Source: an uncultured Pelagibacteraceae bacterium (GTDB lineage: Bacteria; Pseudomonadota; Alphaproteobacteria; Pelagibacterales; Pelagibacteraceae). Taken from it: a DNA stretch of 44,344 nucleotides. The DNA lies in NCBI GenBank assembly GCA_902614835.1, contig CACMMU010000006.1, positions 1 to 44,344 on the forward strand, read 5' to 3'. This document shows, one piece after another, positions 36,544 through 44,344 of this stretch (the stretch's first letter is position 1; every line of letters starts with the position of its first letter). The notes under the pieces are model-generated. The model was given only the letters and a program-made list of their open reading frames with translations. It was not told the origin of the DNA and searched no databases. The position numbers and the translations under genes were made by a program.

Positions 36544-37276
36544 TTTTGGAAATAATTTACCTGTAATTAATCTTTATAAAAAAAAGAGCCTTAAATCTCC
36601 AATTGATTCACAATTGCTTTATGGCGATAATTTTAAAATTATAAAAAAATTTAGTGGTTGGAAAAAGATTAAAATAAAAAAGGATGGCTATGTAGGTTAC
36701 ATTAAAAACAAAAAATTACATAGCCCGATCAAATCAAATTTCAAAGTTTCTGTTGTAAAAGCAAGGGTCTACAGTAAGCCCAATCTAAAAAGAAAGTTGA
36801 ATAAATTTCTTCCCTATGAATCAAGACTAAGAATAGTAAAGAAGAGTGGTAAGTTTGGTAAATTTGAAAAATACTGGATTAAAATTTCTGATGTTAAAAA
36901 AATTAATTTTAAAAAAAAAAATATTTTTAAAGATGTAATGTTGTTCAAAAATACAAAATATTTATGGGGTGGAAAAAGTTATAAGGGTATTGACTGTTCT
37001 GCCTTGGTTCAAATTTTCTTTAATCACAATAACAAATTTTGTCCTAGGGATTCTAAAGATCAAGAAAAGTTTTTTAAGAAAAAGGTAAAAATTAAAAATA
37101 TAAAAAAAAATGATATGATTTTTTGGAAAGGGCATGTTGCAATAGTCTTGTCAAAAAATAAATTAATACATGCTTACGGTCCCATGAAAAAGGTAGTTAT
37201 AATGGATATAAAGAGAACAATTGAAAGAATAAAAAGAACTGCTAATTTACAAATAACTAGTATAAGGAGAAACTAA
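36533..37276 (+). CDS. NlpC/P60 family endopeptidase with SH3-like domains
   Basis: The product has 247 residues. The C-terminal NlpC/P60 domain shows the catalytic triad: Cys in GIDCSALVQIFF, His in FWKGHVAIVLS and a third polar residue in KLIHAYGP. NTKYLWGGKSYKGIDCS is the usual lead-in. Two SH3-like segments precede it (GWKKIKIKKDGYVGYIK and YWIKISDV). It should cut bonds in cell-wall peptides, for example the gamma-D-Glu to diaminopimelate bond. No signal peptide is seen, so action on recycled peptides in the cytoplasm is possible. The start is GTG inside the end of ampG. Confidence 0.87.
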   Translation: MKNNFGNNLPVINLYKKKSLKSPIDSQLLYGDNFKIIKKFSGWKKIKIKKDGYVGYIKNKKLHSPIKSNFKVSVVKARVYSKPNLKRKLNKFLPYESRLRIVKKSGKFGKFEKYWIKISDVKKINFKKKNIFKDVMLFKNTKYLWGGKSYKGIDCSALVQIFFNHNNKFCPRDSKDQEKFFKKKVKIKNIKKNDMIFWKGHVAIVLSKNKLIHAYGPMKKVVIMDIKRTIERIKRTANLQITSIRRN

Positions 37277-37277
37277 A

Positions 37278-37346
37278 ATGCGATACGTGCTCTATGGAAT
37301 TGCCTTAGGATTCATATTTTATTTAGGCGATAAGTATTTGTTCTAA
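37278..37346 (+). CDS. Candidate 22-codon single-span membrane peptide
   Basis: The ORF has 22 codons, MRYVLYGIALGFIFYLGDKY followed by LF and a stop. An almost perfect Shine-Dalgarno sequence AAGGAG (37264-37269) lies 8 bases before its ATG, much better than most genes here. It starts one base after the NlpC/P60 stop. The hydrophobic stretch could span the membrane once. It could also be the remnant of a longer gene cut off by the insertion next to it (the tRNA-like repeat begins 4 bases after the stop). Confidence 0.4.
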   Translation: MRYVLYGIALGFIFYLGDKYLF

Positions 37347-37350
37347 TTGT

Positions 37351-37382
37351 CGGAGAGAGTGAGATTCGAACCCAAGATACGC
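37351..37382 (-). repeat. Imperfect copy of the 3' end of tRNA-Ser (left end of the insert)
   Basis: These 32 bases match 39365-39396, the 3' end of the intact tRNA-Ser(GGA) gene, at 29 of 32 positions in the same orientation. The part covers the 3' acceptor strand and T-arm. No matching 5' acceptor (GGAGAG) occurs within 90 bases, and the T-stem has lost a base pair, so it cannot be a working tRNA. A weak resemblance to tRNA-Ser may continue towards 37430, so a decayed whole tRNA gene is the alternative. Confidence 0.6.
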
Positions 37383-37439
37383 GAAAGGGGTCCTGTTTTG
37401 AGGTTTAAAACGCGCACTTACTAATCGCAAAAAAAATAG

Positions 37440-37445
37440 TATAAT
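37440..37445 (+). promoter_or_regulatory. Probable -10 box giving a leaderless transcript
   Basis: A perfect TATAAT ends only 6 bases before the oxygenase ATG, so transcription would start at or next to the start codon. No ribosome binding site is present in the T-rich gap. A weak -35 candidate is CTTACT (37417-37422), 17 bases upstream. Confidence 0.45.
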
Positions 37446-37451
37446 TTTTTT

Positions 37452-38447
37452 ATGAAAACGTCTCGAGACAAATTAAATTCCAAGAAATCTGATACCACCG
37501 ATATCAGTAAGCCTTGGGATAAAGATAATCAAGCCTGGTGGGACTGGTATGTTGGTCTTGCAGACAATAATATTAAAAAGGATCCGATAATCACTGCTGA
37601 GCCTTTACCAGATGTTTCAATCCCCAGTAATGATGAAGTTCTCTCTGAACTAACCGAAACTTATCCTTTGACGAATGAACAAATAGTTTTTTTTAAAAAA
37701 AATGGTTTTATTAAACTCAAGAAAGTTTTTTCGCCTGGGGTTGTGCTAAAACTTCGAACTGAATTGATCAACCTATTAAAAAAAGAATTTAATGTTGATC
37801 CTGATAAAGAAGCACATGACCGGTTCCTTAGTCTTGAAATGATCTGGCCCAAAAACAAATTTCTACGTGCATACGTATTGTCACCCCGTCTAGGACAAAT
37901 CTCTGCAGATCTACTTGGAGTCTCGGCAGTTAGACTTTACCATGATAATGTTTTAGCAAAACAAGCTGGTTGTGGTAGAACGCCATGGCATTTTGATGAC
38001 CATCATTTTCCATTAGACACTAATGATGTAGTTACTGCTTGGGTACCAGCACAACCAACCCCAATAGAGATGGGACCTCTCTCTTTCGCCTATCCGCTAG
38101 ATGTACATAATCTAGTTAATTCTGTTAAATTTGAAAAGACTGGTACTGGCTATGACCGAGGTGTATCTGAAGTTTTTAAAAAAAATGGTGTAGCTGTAAA
38201 TGAAACTCCATTTGAGTTGGGTGAAGTTAGCTTCCATCATAATTTAAATTTTCATACTGCATCAAGAAATCGAACTAATCGTAGCCGAGTTGCTCTTGCA
38301 AATACTTATTATAGAGATGGGGCCCGGGTAATAAATTCCCCTACAATGGTATCTGGTGATTGGCAAAAATTTATGCCAAATATAAAACCTGGCGAAGTGG
38401 CTGCTAGTGCCTTAAATCCAATTTGTTGGCCAGTTGATGAAAAATAA
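37452..38447 (+). CDS. Phytanoyl-CoA dioxygenase (PhyH)-like Fe(II)/2-oxoglutarate oxygenase
   Basis: The product has 331 residues. The iron-binding HxD is in PWHFDDHHFP (about residues 178-187) and the distal His in FHTASRNRTNRSRVAL, whose Arg should bind 2-oxoglutarate. MGPLSFAYP lies between, as in PhyH proteins. An N-terminal extension with PWDKDNQAWWDWYVG is unusual. It probably hydroxylates a small molecule, but the substrate is unknown. Arg codons CGA, CGT and CGG are frequent, unlike most neighbours. It overlaps the methyltransferase start by 11 bases and lies in the tRNA-Ser insert. Confidence 0.85.
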   Translation: MKTSRDKLNSKKSDTTDISKPWDKDNQAWWDWYVGLADNNIKKDPIITAEPLPDVSIPSNDEVLSELTETYPLTNEQIVFFKKNGFIKLKKVFSPGVVLKLRTELINLLKKEFNVDPDKEAHDRFLSLEMIWPKNKFLRAYVLSPRLGQISADLLGVSAVRLYHDNVLAKQAGCGRTPWHFDDHHFPLDTNDVVTAWVPAQPTPIEMGPLSFAYPLDVHNLVNSVKFEKTGTGYDRGVSEVFKKNGVAVNETPFELGEVSFHHNLNFHTASRNRTNRSRVALANTYYRDGARVINSPTMVSGDWQKFMPNIKPGEVAASALNPICWPVDEK

Positions 38448-39354
38448 AGATATAAGTGATCAGAGTGGCTTAAAATCAATCTGGACTGATAATCTTGCTA
38501 ATAATAAACAGCCAGACAGTAAAGCGTTACTCGCTCACCTAAGAACTGTGCATCAACATCACGCTGGTTTTACTGAGAAGTGTGCAAGCACTTGTCGGGA
38601 TAAGTCTGGGTATAACAGTTACGAATGGCTAGCTGAAATTGTGCCTGATATCGAGGGCACTCGAGTTTTGGATCTTGCTTGCGGATCAGGACCATTATTA
38701 AAAATTTTGCATGATCGAAATAAAAATCTCAAATTAAAAGGGGTAGACATGTGTCCTGAAGAATTAGCACTTGCTAAAGCGCGTATGTCAGACGATGCGG
38801 TCGATCTATTTAAATTAGAGGCACAAAATTTGACTTCAATTAAAGATAATTCAATTGACATTGTGCTATGCCATTGGGCTTTGACACTCATGGACCCAAT
38901 TGCCCCAGTGTTAAATGAAGTGCGTCGTGTACTATCCTCAAATGGAAGATTTGCAGCATTGATTAATGGGCCTATGAGTGGAGCACCAAGTTATAGCGAT
39001 GTACATAATTTAATCTATGGATATGTGAAATCTAAGCTACCTAGTTATGGTGAGATTGATTTAGGAGATCCAAGAATACGTAGCGAAAATAGTTTAAATA
39101 ATCTTGTTAGTGAAGCTTTTCCAGAAGCTAACGTAAGTGTCGAAAACAATATAGTATCTATGGAAGGACCTGTTTCTGAGGTTGCCGAAACTGCTGCAGG
39201 ATTTTTTTATGCTTCGTTTATCTTGTCACCAGATATCCGTAGAAAAATGCTTTCAGAGTTATCCAACCTTCTTGACATATCAAAACAAAGCGGAAGCCTG
39301 GAAAGGTGGGGAAGATTTGCAATGCCAGTTAGTAGATTGGTAGTTAAGAAGTAG
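38437..39354 (+). CDS. Class I SAM-dependent methyltransferase (type 11-like)
   Basis: The product has 305 residues. Motif [16 protein letters not shown] (about residues 76-90), then [16 protein letters not shown] (motif II) and [20 protein letters not shown] (motif IV) define a Rossmann-type methyltransferase. [17 protein letters not shown] is the usual motif VI region. A His-rich N-terminal segment ([11 protein letters not shown]) and a C-terminal helical part may shape the substrate site. The ATG at 38437 is preferred to the TTG just before it. It probably methylates the product or substrate of the oxygenase it overlaps, which is an inference from operon structure. Confidence 0.87.
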   Translation: MKNKDISDQSGLKSIWTDNLANNKQPDSKALLAHLRTVHQHHAGFTEKCASTCRDKSGYNSYEWLAEIVPDIEGTRVLDLACGSGPLLKILHDRNKNLKLKGVDMCPEELALAKARMSDDAVDLFKLEAQNLTSIKDNSIDIVLCHWALTLMDPIAPVLNEVRRVLSSNGRFAALINGPMSGAPSYSDVHNLIYGYVKSKLPSYGEIDLGDPRIRSENSLNNLVSEAFPEANVSVENNIVSMEGPVSEVAETAAGFFYASFILSPDIRRKMLSELSNLLDISKQSGSLERWGRFAMPVSRLVVKK

Positions 39355-39361
39355 TTTGCAA

Positions 39362-39451
39362 TGGCGGAGAGAGTGGGATTCGAACCCACGAAACGGTTTC
39401 CCGTTTACACACTTTCCAAGCGTGCGCCTTCAACCACTCGGCCACCTCTCC
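39362..39451 (-). tRNA. tRNA-Ser (GGA)
   Basis: This class II tRNA has a long variable arm. The acceptor GGAGAGG pairs with TCTCTCC, the anticodon arm is CACGC-TTGGAAA-GTGTG with anticodon GGA, the variable arm is AAACGG/CCGTTT, and the T-arm is GTGGG/CCCAC. The CCA end is encoded. Its 5' end directly abuts the lepA stop codon on the same strand. It serves as one end of the inferred insert at 37351-39361. Confidence 0.95.
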
Positions 39452-41260
39452 TTAAGTTTCTTTATTGATTTTAAGCACGCCAATAAAAGCTTCTTGTGGT
39501 ATTTCAACTCTACCAAATTGTTTTGCGCGAGCTTTTCCTTTTTTTTGTTTTTCCAATAGTTTTCTTTTACGATCCCTTGCCCCTCCTCCATGAATTTTTG
39601 TTAGTACGTCTTTTTTAAAACCTTTTATACTTTCCCTGGCAACAATCTTACCTCCAATGGCTGCTTGGATTGGTATCATGAAGTTATGTCTTGGAATTAA
39701 ATCTTTTAATTTTTCACAGACAAGTCTTCCTTGGTTTTGAGCAAATGCTTTATGAATTATCATAGATAAAGCATCAACTGACTCGTTGTTTACCAATATC
39801 CCTAATTTTACTAAATCGCCCTCTCTATAACCAGTAATCTCGTAATCAAAACTTGCATAACCACTTGTTATAGATTTTAGTCTATCATAAAAATCAAAAA
39901 CAACCTCATTAAGTGGAAGCTCATAAACTAAAACGGCCCTATTGCCCGAATAAGATAAATCTTTCTGAATACCTCTTTTGTCTTGGCATATTTTAATTAT
40001 TGATCCTAGATATTCATCTGGAGTAATAATAGTTGCTTTTATCCATGGTTCTTCAATAAATTTAATTTGAGATGGATCGGGCATAGTTGTAGGATTTTGA
40101 AGATCTACAATCTCATTATTAATTTTATTAACTTTATATACAACCCCTGGAGTTGTGGTTATTAAATTAATATCAAACTCTCTCTCCAATCTTTGTGTAA
40201 TTATTTCTAAATGAAGCAAACCTAAAAACCCACATCTAAATCCCAATCCAAGAGCGCTAGAAGATTCAGGTTCAAAAGAGAAACTAGAATCGTTTAATTT
40301 TAGTTTTGCCAAACCATCTTTGAGTTTTTGGTACTCTGAGCTATCTACTGGAAATAAGCCGCAAAATACAACTGGTTTGCTTGGTTTAAATCCAGATAAA
40401 GGTTTTTCTATTGGGTCGTTTGGATCACATATGGTATCTCCAACTTTTGTTTCTGATAAGCTTTTTATTCCAGTAATTATAAATCCAATTTCGCCCGCAC
40501 TTAATTCTTCAACATCTTTGGCTTTGGGTGTAAATACACCAACTTTTTCTATTTCGTAATCCTGATTTGTTGACATCAATTTAACTTTCATTCCTTTTTT
40601 AATTTTGCCATCGAGAACACGAACTAATATTACTACACCTAAATAACTGTCGTACCAACTATCAACCAACAAAGATTTAAGCTTTGATGATTGATTTCCT
40701 TTCGGAGTTGGAAGGTCTTTTACTATCGACTCTAAAATTTCCTCAACTCCTTCTCCTGTTTTTCCTGAACAAGAAATAGCTTTGGAAGTATCGATGCCAA
40801 TTACATCTTCGATCTGCTTTTTTACTTTTTCTACATCTGATGCAGGAAGATCTATCTTATTAAGTACAGGAATAATATGATGATTTGAGTCTAGAGCCTG
40901 GTATACATTTGCTAAAGTTTGTGCTTCAACTCCTTGAGAACTATCTACAATTAATACAGAGCCCTCACATGCAAGAAGAGAGCGGCTGACTTCGTAACTA
41001 AAATCTACATGTCCGGGGGTGTCAATAATATTTAAAATGTACTCTGAACCATTTTTTGATTTATAATTTAATTTTACTGTTTGTGCTTTAATGGTGATTC
41101 CTCTTTCTCTTTCTATATCCATGGAGTCCAAAACTTGCTCTTTCATCTCTCTTTCTGAGAGGCCTCCACAGATTTGGATCATTCTGTCAGCAATTGTTGA
41201 CTTTCCATGATCAATATGTGCGATAATCGCAAAATTTCTTACGTTTTTTATATGAGACAT
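39452..41260 (-). CDS. lepA: Elongation factor 4 (LepA)
   Basis: The product has 602 residues. This ribosome-associated GTPase back-translocates or remodels stalled ribosomes. G1 is AHIDHGKST, the switch-I segment is [14 protein letters not shown]3 is [12 protein letters not shown], and G4 is LNKIDLP. The EF4-specific C-terminal domain ends in the basic [19 protein letters not shown] and [18 protein letters not shown]. The length is normal. Its ATG overlaps the pheT stop by one base (TAATG). Its stop touches tRNA-Ser, so that tRNA is likely cut from the lepA transcript. Confidence 0.97.
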   Translation of the reverse strand: MSHIKNVRNFAIIAHIDHGKSTIADRMIQICGGLSEREMKEQVLDSMDIERERGITIKAQTVKLNYKSKNGSEYILNIIDTPGHVDFSYEVSRSLLACEGSVLIVDSSQGVEAQTLANVYQALDSNHHIIPVLNKIDLPASDVEKVKKQIEDVIGIDTSKAISCSGKTGEGVEEILESIVKDLPTPKGNQSSKLKSLLVDSWYDSYLGVVILVRVLDGKIKKGMKVKLMSTNQDYEIEKVGVFTPKAKDVEELSAGEIGFIITGIKSLSETKVGDTICDPNDPIEKPLSGFKPSKPVVFCGLFPVDSSEYQKLKDGLAKLKLNDSSFSFEPESSSALGLGFRCGFLGLLHLEIITQRLEREFDINLITTTPGVVYKVNKINNEIVDLQNPTTMPDPSQIKFIEEPWIKATIITPDEYLGSIIKICQDKRGIQKDLSYSGNRAVLVYELPLNEVVFDFYDRLKSITSGYASFDYEITGYREGDLVKLGILVNNESVDALSMIIHKAFAQNQGRLVCEKLKDLIPRHNFMIPIQAAIGGKIVARESIKGFKKDVLTKIHGGGARDRKRKLLEKQKKGKARAKQFGRVEIPQEAFIGVLKINKET

Positions 41261-43333
41261 TAGGATCTTATTGTTCCACCAGTCTTAGCTTTAACAATAT
41301 TTATAATTTTTTGACTTACATCATTTATATCTTTTTCAGAAAGAGTTTTTTCCATTGATTGAATTGTTACATTAATAGCTATAGATTTTTTTCCTTCAGG
41401 CATATTGCCGCCTTCAAAAACATCAAATATCAAAACTTTTTGAATTAGGCTATTATCAACCTCGCTAATTATTTTTTCAACATCTCCTGCTTTATAATTT
41501 TTGTCAATTATAAAAGCAAAATCTCTTTCGGATTTTTGAAACTCTGATACTGAGTAGTTTCTTTTGATTAGCCTATATTTTTTTTTCGGTTCGGGAATAT
41601 TTTTTAAAAAAATTTCAAATCCACAAACATTTTGTTCTTTAAAATCTAAATTTGAAACTATAGCTGGATGTATTTCTCCAAAAAAAGCTAATTGGGAACC
41701 ATTTGCAGATTTATATTTTACCGAACCAGACCTTACAGGATTGTAATAATCTTCAGTTTGGTTGCTAATATGTAGATCATTTTCTTCGATACCAAGCTCA
41801 ATCAATGTTTTTATAGCATCTGCTTTAACATCAAAAACATCTATATTTCGAGCTTTGGAATCCCAGCTTTTTCTATTTGCAACGCCAGATTTTAAACCTC
41901 CAAGCACTACCTGTTGTTCTCCTGGTTTGTTGCCAGAAAAAATCGGGCCAATTTCAAATAATGAAATGTCAGGATAACCTCTGTCTTGGTTTTTTTTTAA
42001 ATAAATTATTAAATTTGAAAATATCGATCTTCTTAAAACATTTAGATCGCTAGAAATTGGATTTGTGATTTCTATTTCTTTTTTTCCTTTTGAAAACTGT
42101 TTGTCTATAAGTGAATCAGTGAATGACCAAGTTACTGCTTCCAAATACCCTTTATTAGCCACAGCTCTTTGAGAAAGGTGAAATAATTTTTGTTTAAAGT
42201 TAAGAGTATCTTTTGATCTTTTTCTTTCAGGATCTACTAAAGATATTTTGTCAAAACCTTTTATTCTAATTAACTCCTCAATAATATCTATGTCTTGATT
42301 TACATCTGGTCTCCAAGTTGGGATTTCAACTTTCAAACTCTTTTTTGAAACTTTTACTTTAAATCCTAGTGAAGTAAGAATTTTTTTTGCCTCAACTGAC
42401 GAGATTGGAATTCCTATAACTTTTTTGAATTTATTATTATCAATTTCAATTACTCTATTTTTAACTTTTGGCTTACCTGTAATAGAAAATTTACTTGCTT
42501 GTCCGCCGCAAATTTTAATAATTAAATCAGTGGCTAACTCAAGGCCTTCTGTTATTGAGTTGGGATCTATTCCCCTTTCAAATCTATATTTTGCATCGGT
42601 ATCAATATCTAGAATATTTGAGGTTTTCCTTACTGAAGATGGATAAAAATATGCTGCTTCCAATAATATATTCTTTGTATCCAATTCAGTTCCTGAACGA
42701 GTCCCTCCAATTATACCTCCAAGCCCCAATGGGCCTGATCTATCAGAAATAACGCACATATTTTTTTTAAGTTTATATTGTTTGCCGTCTAGTGCTTCAA
42801 AGCTTTCCTCTGGTTTGGAATTTCTTACTATAATCTCTTTATCTACTTTATCGGCATCATATGCATGTAATGGTCTATTAAGATCTAACATTACATAATT
42901 GGTAATATCTACCACCGCGGATATTGGCTTTAAGCCAAGAGAAATTATTTTTTCTTTTAACCATGTTGGACTTTCTTTGTTTTTGATATTTCTTATGTAA
43001 CAAGCACCAAATGACATACACCCCTGATTTTTTTCTTTTGTAATAGAAATCTTCATAGGTTGAGAAAAATTTTGTTTAATTTTTGTTTTTTTTAAATTAG
43101 AAAGCCTTCCTAAACCAGCAGAGGCAAGATCTCTGGCTATTCCTCGAACACCTAAACAATCAGGTCTATTTGGGGTAATTGATACATCTATAGATTTTTC
43201 TCCTTTGCTTTTAAAATAATTTTTTCCAATATCCTTTTCTCTATTCTTAAGTTCAATTATTCCGTCACTTTCGTCTGAAAGGTTAAGTTCACTCTCAGAG
43301 CAGAGCATGCCGTGAGACTCAACACCTCTTATT

Positions 43334-43353
<20 letters not shown>
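41260..43353 (-). CDS. pheT: Phenylalanyl-tRNA synthetase beta subunit, main part after a frame break
   Basis: This frame gives about 697 residues, [19 protein letters not shown] to a C-terminal ferredoxin-fold anticodon-binding domain (ERDFAFIID, then [14 protein letters not shown]). The core carries [24 protein letters not shown] and the B3/B4 editing region, then the B5 segment around [18 protein letters not shown] normal pheT product has about 800 residues; the first 110 are in the adjoining frame (43334-43663). The TTG at 43353 is only the first start-like codon in this frame and is probably not a real start. With one A removed from the A6 or A4 run at 43354-43364 the two frames join exactly. 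Confidence 0.9.

Positions 43354-44344
<991 letters not shown>

Larger units (their letters stand above)
37351..39361. mobile_element. Possible small genomic insert at the 3' end of tRNA-Ser
   Basis: The segment has an intact tRNA-Ser gene at one end and a partial 3' copy of it at the other, in the same orientation, as expected for attR and attL sites after integration into a tRNA. It holds two genes. By my count 10 of 14 and 8 of 15 of their Arg codons are CGN, against none of 7 in trkH. No integrase is present, so this would be a reduced or decayed element. Acquisition by homologous exchange is another route. Confidence 0.4.

Noticed and set aside
37351-37430. A second functional tRNA gene
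   Set aside because: The 3' acceptor strand and T-loop look right, but there is no 5' acceptor partner, the T-stem is damaged, and the anticodon-like loop (AAACCTC) lacks the T at position 33.

Overview
The window looks like a chromosomal segment of a SAR11-type alphaproteobacterium (order Pelagibacterales). The DNA is very AT-rich (roughly 30% GC by eye). Genes are packed with gaps of a few bases or short overlaps, and arginine is mostly AGA. Several gene orders and types are alphaproteobacterial: murA-DUF2948-hisD-infA, rpmH-rnpA-yidD-yidC, def-fmt-truA, dnaJ-like-cobS-cobT and a class I lysyl-tRNA synthetase. The lineage call is inferred from content and style, not from a marker-gene tree.

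Layout. 1-3508: one-carbon oxidation genes (a MetF-family reductase cut by the window edge, NAD-dependent formate dehydrogenase, formate-tetrahydrofolate ligase). 3568-4022: an exported thioredoxin-like protein and tRNA-Phe. 4029-8127 (minus): a tightly coupled run of two small unknown genes, dcd, murA, DUF2948, hisD and infA. 8271-12853: an envelope or surface-glycan module (SGNH-like protein, GT2, a polytopic GT-C-like protein, a VTT protein, small membrane proteins) with tRNA-Thr inside. 12933-18860 (plus): rpmH, rnpA, yidD, yidC, argB, a HAD phosphatase, dapD and dapE. 18872-23637 (minus): a LonN protein, truA, fmt, def, a large exported unknown and a small membrane protein. 23711-28916: aroK, aroB, bolA (minus), then a J-domain protein, cobS and cobT. 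28932-33604: a VUT-family transporter, rpmB, TauE/SafE, pyrD and lysS. 33701-37346: trkH, ampG, NlpC/P60 and a 22-codon membrane-peptide ORF. 37351-39361: a two-gene insert of different codon use. 39362-44344 (minus): tRNA-Ser, lepA, pheT (frame-disrupted) and pheS (cut by the window edge).

Most of the window is housekeeping. The most interesting part is the roughly 2 kb insert at 37351-39361. It carries an Fe(II)/2-oxoglutarate oxygenase and a SAM methyltransferase. It lies between the 3' end of an intact tRNA-Ser(GGA) gene and an imperfect 32-base copy of that same 3' end, which is the layout left by site-specific integration into a tRNA gene. Other points worth a second look are the single-base frame break in pheT, the CobS/CobT pair with no chelatase gene in view, the 22-codon ORF with a strong ribosome binding site, and a GC-rich dyad between the divergent metF-like and fdh genes.

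No CRISPR array, insertion sequence, integrase, phage gene or rRNA was found. No stretch of 300 bases lacks a gene.
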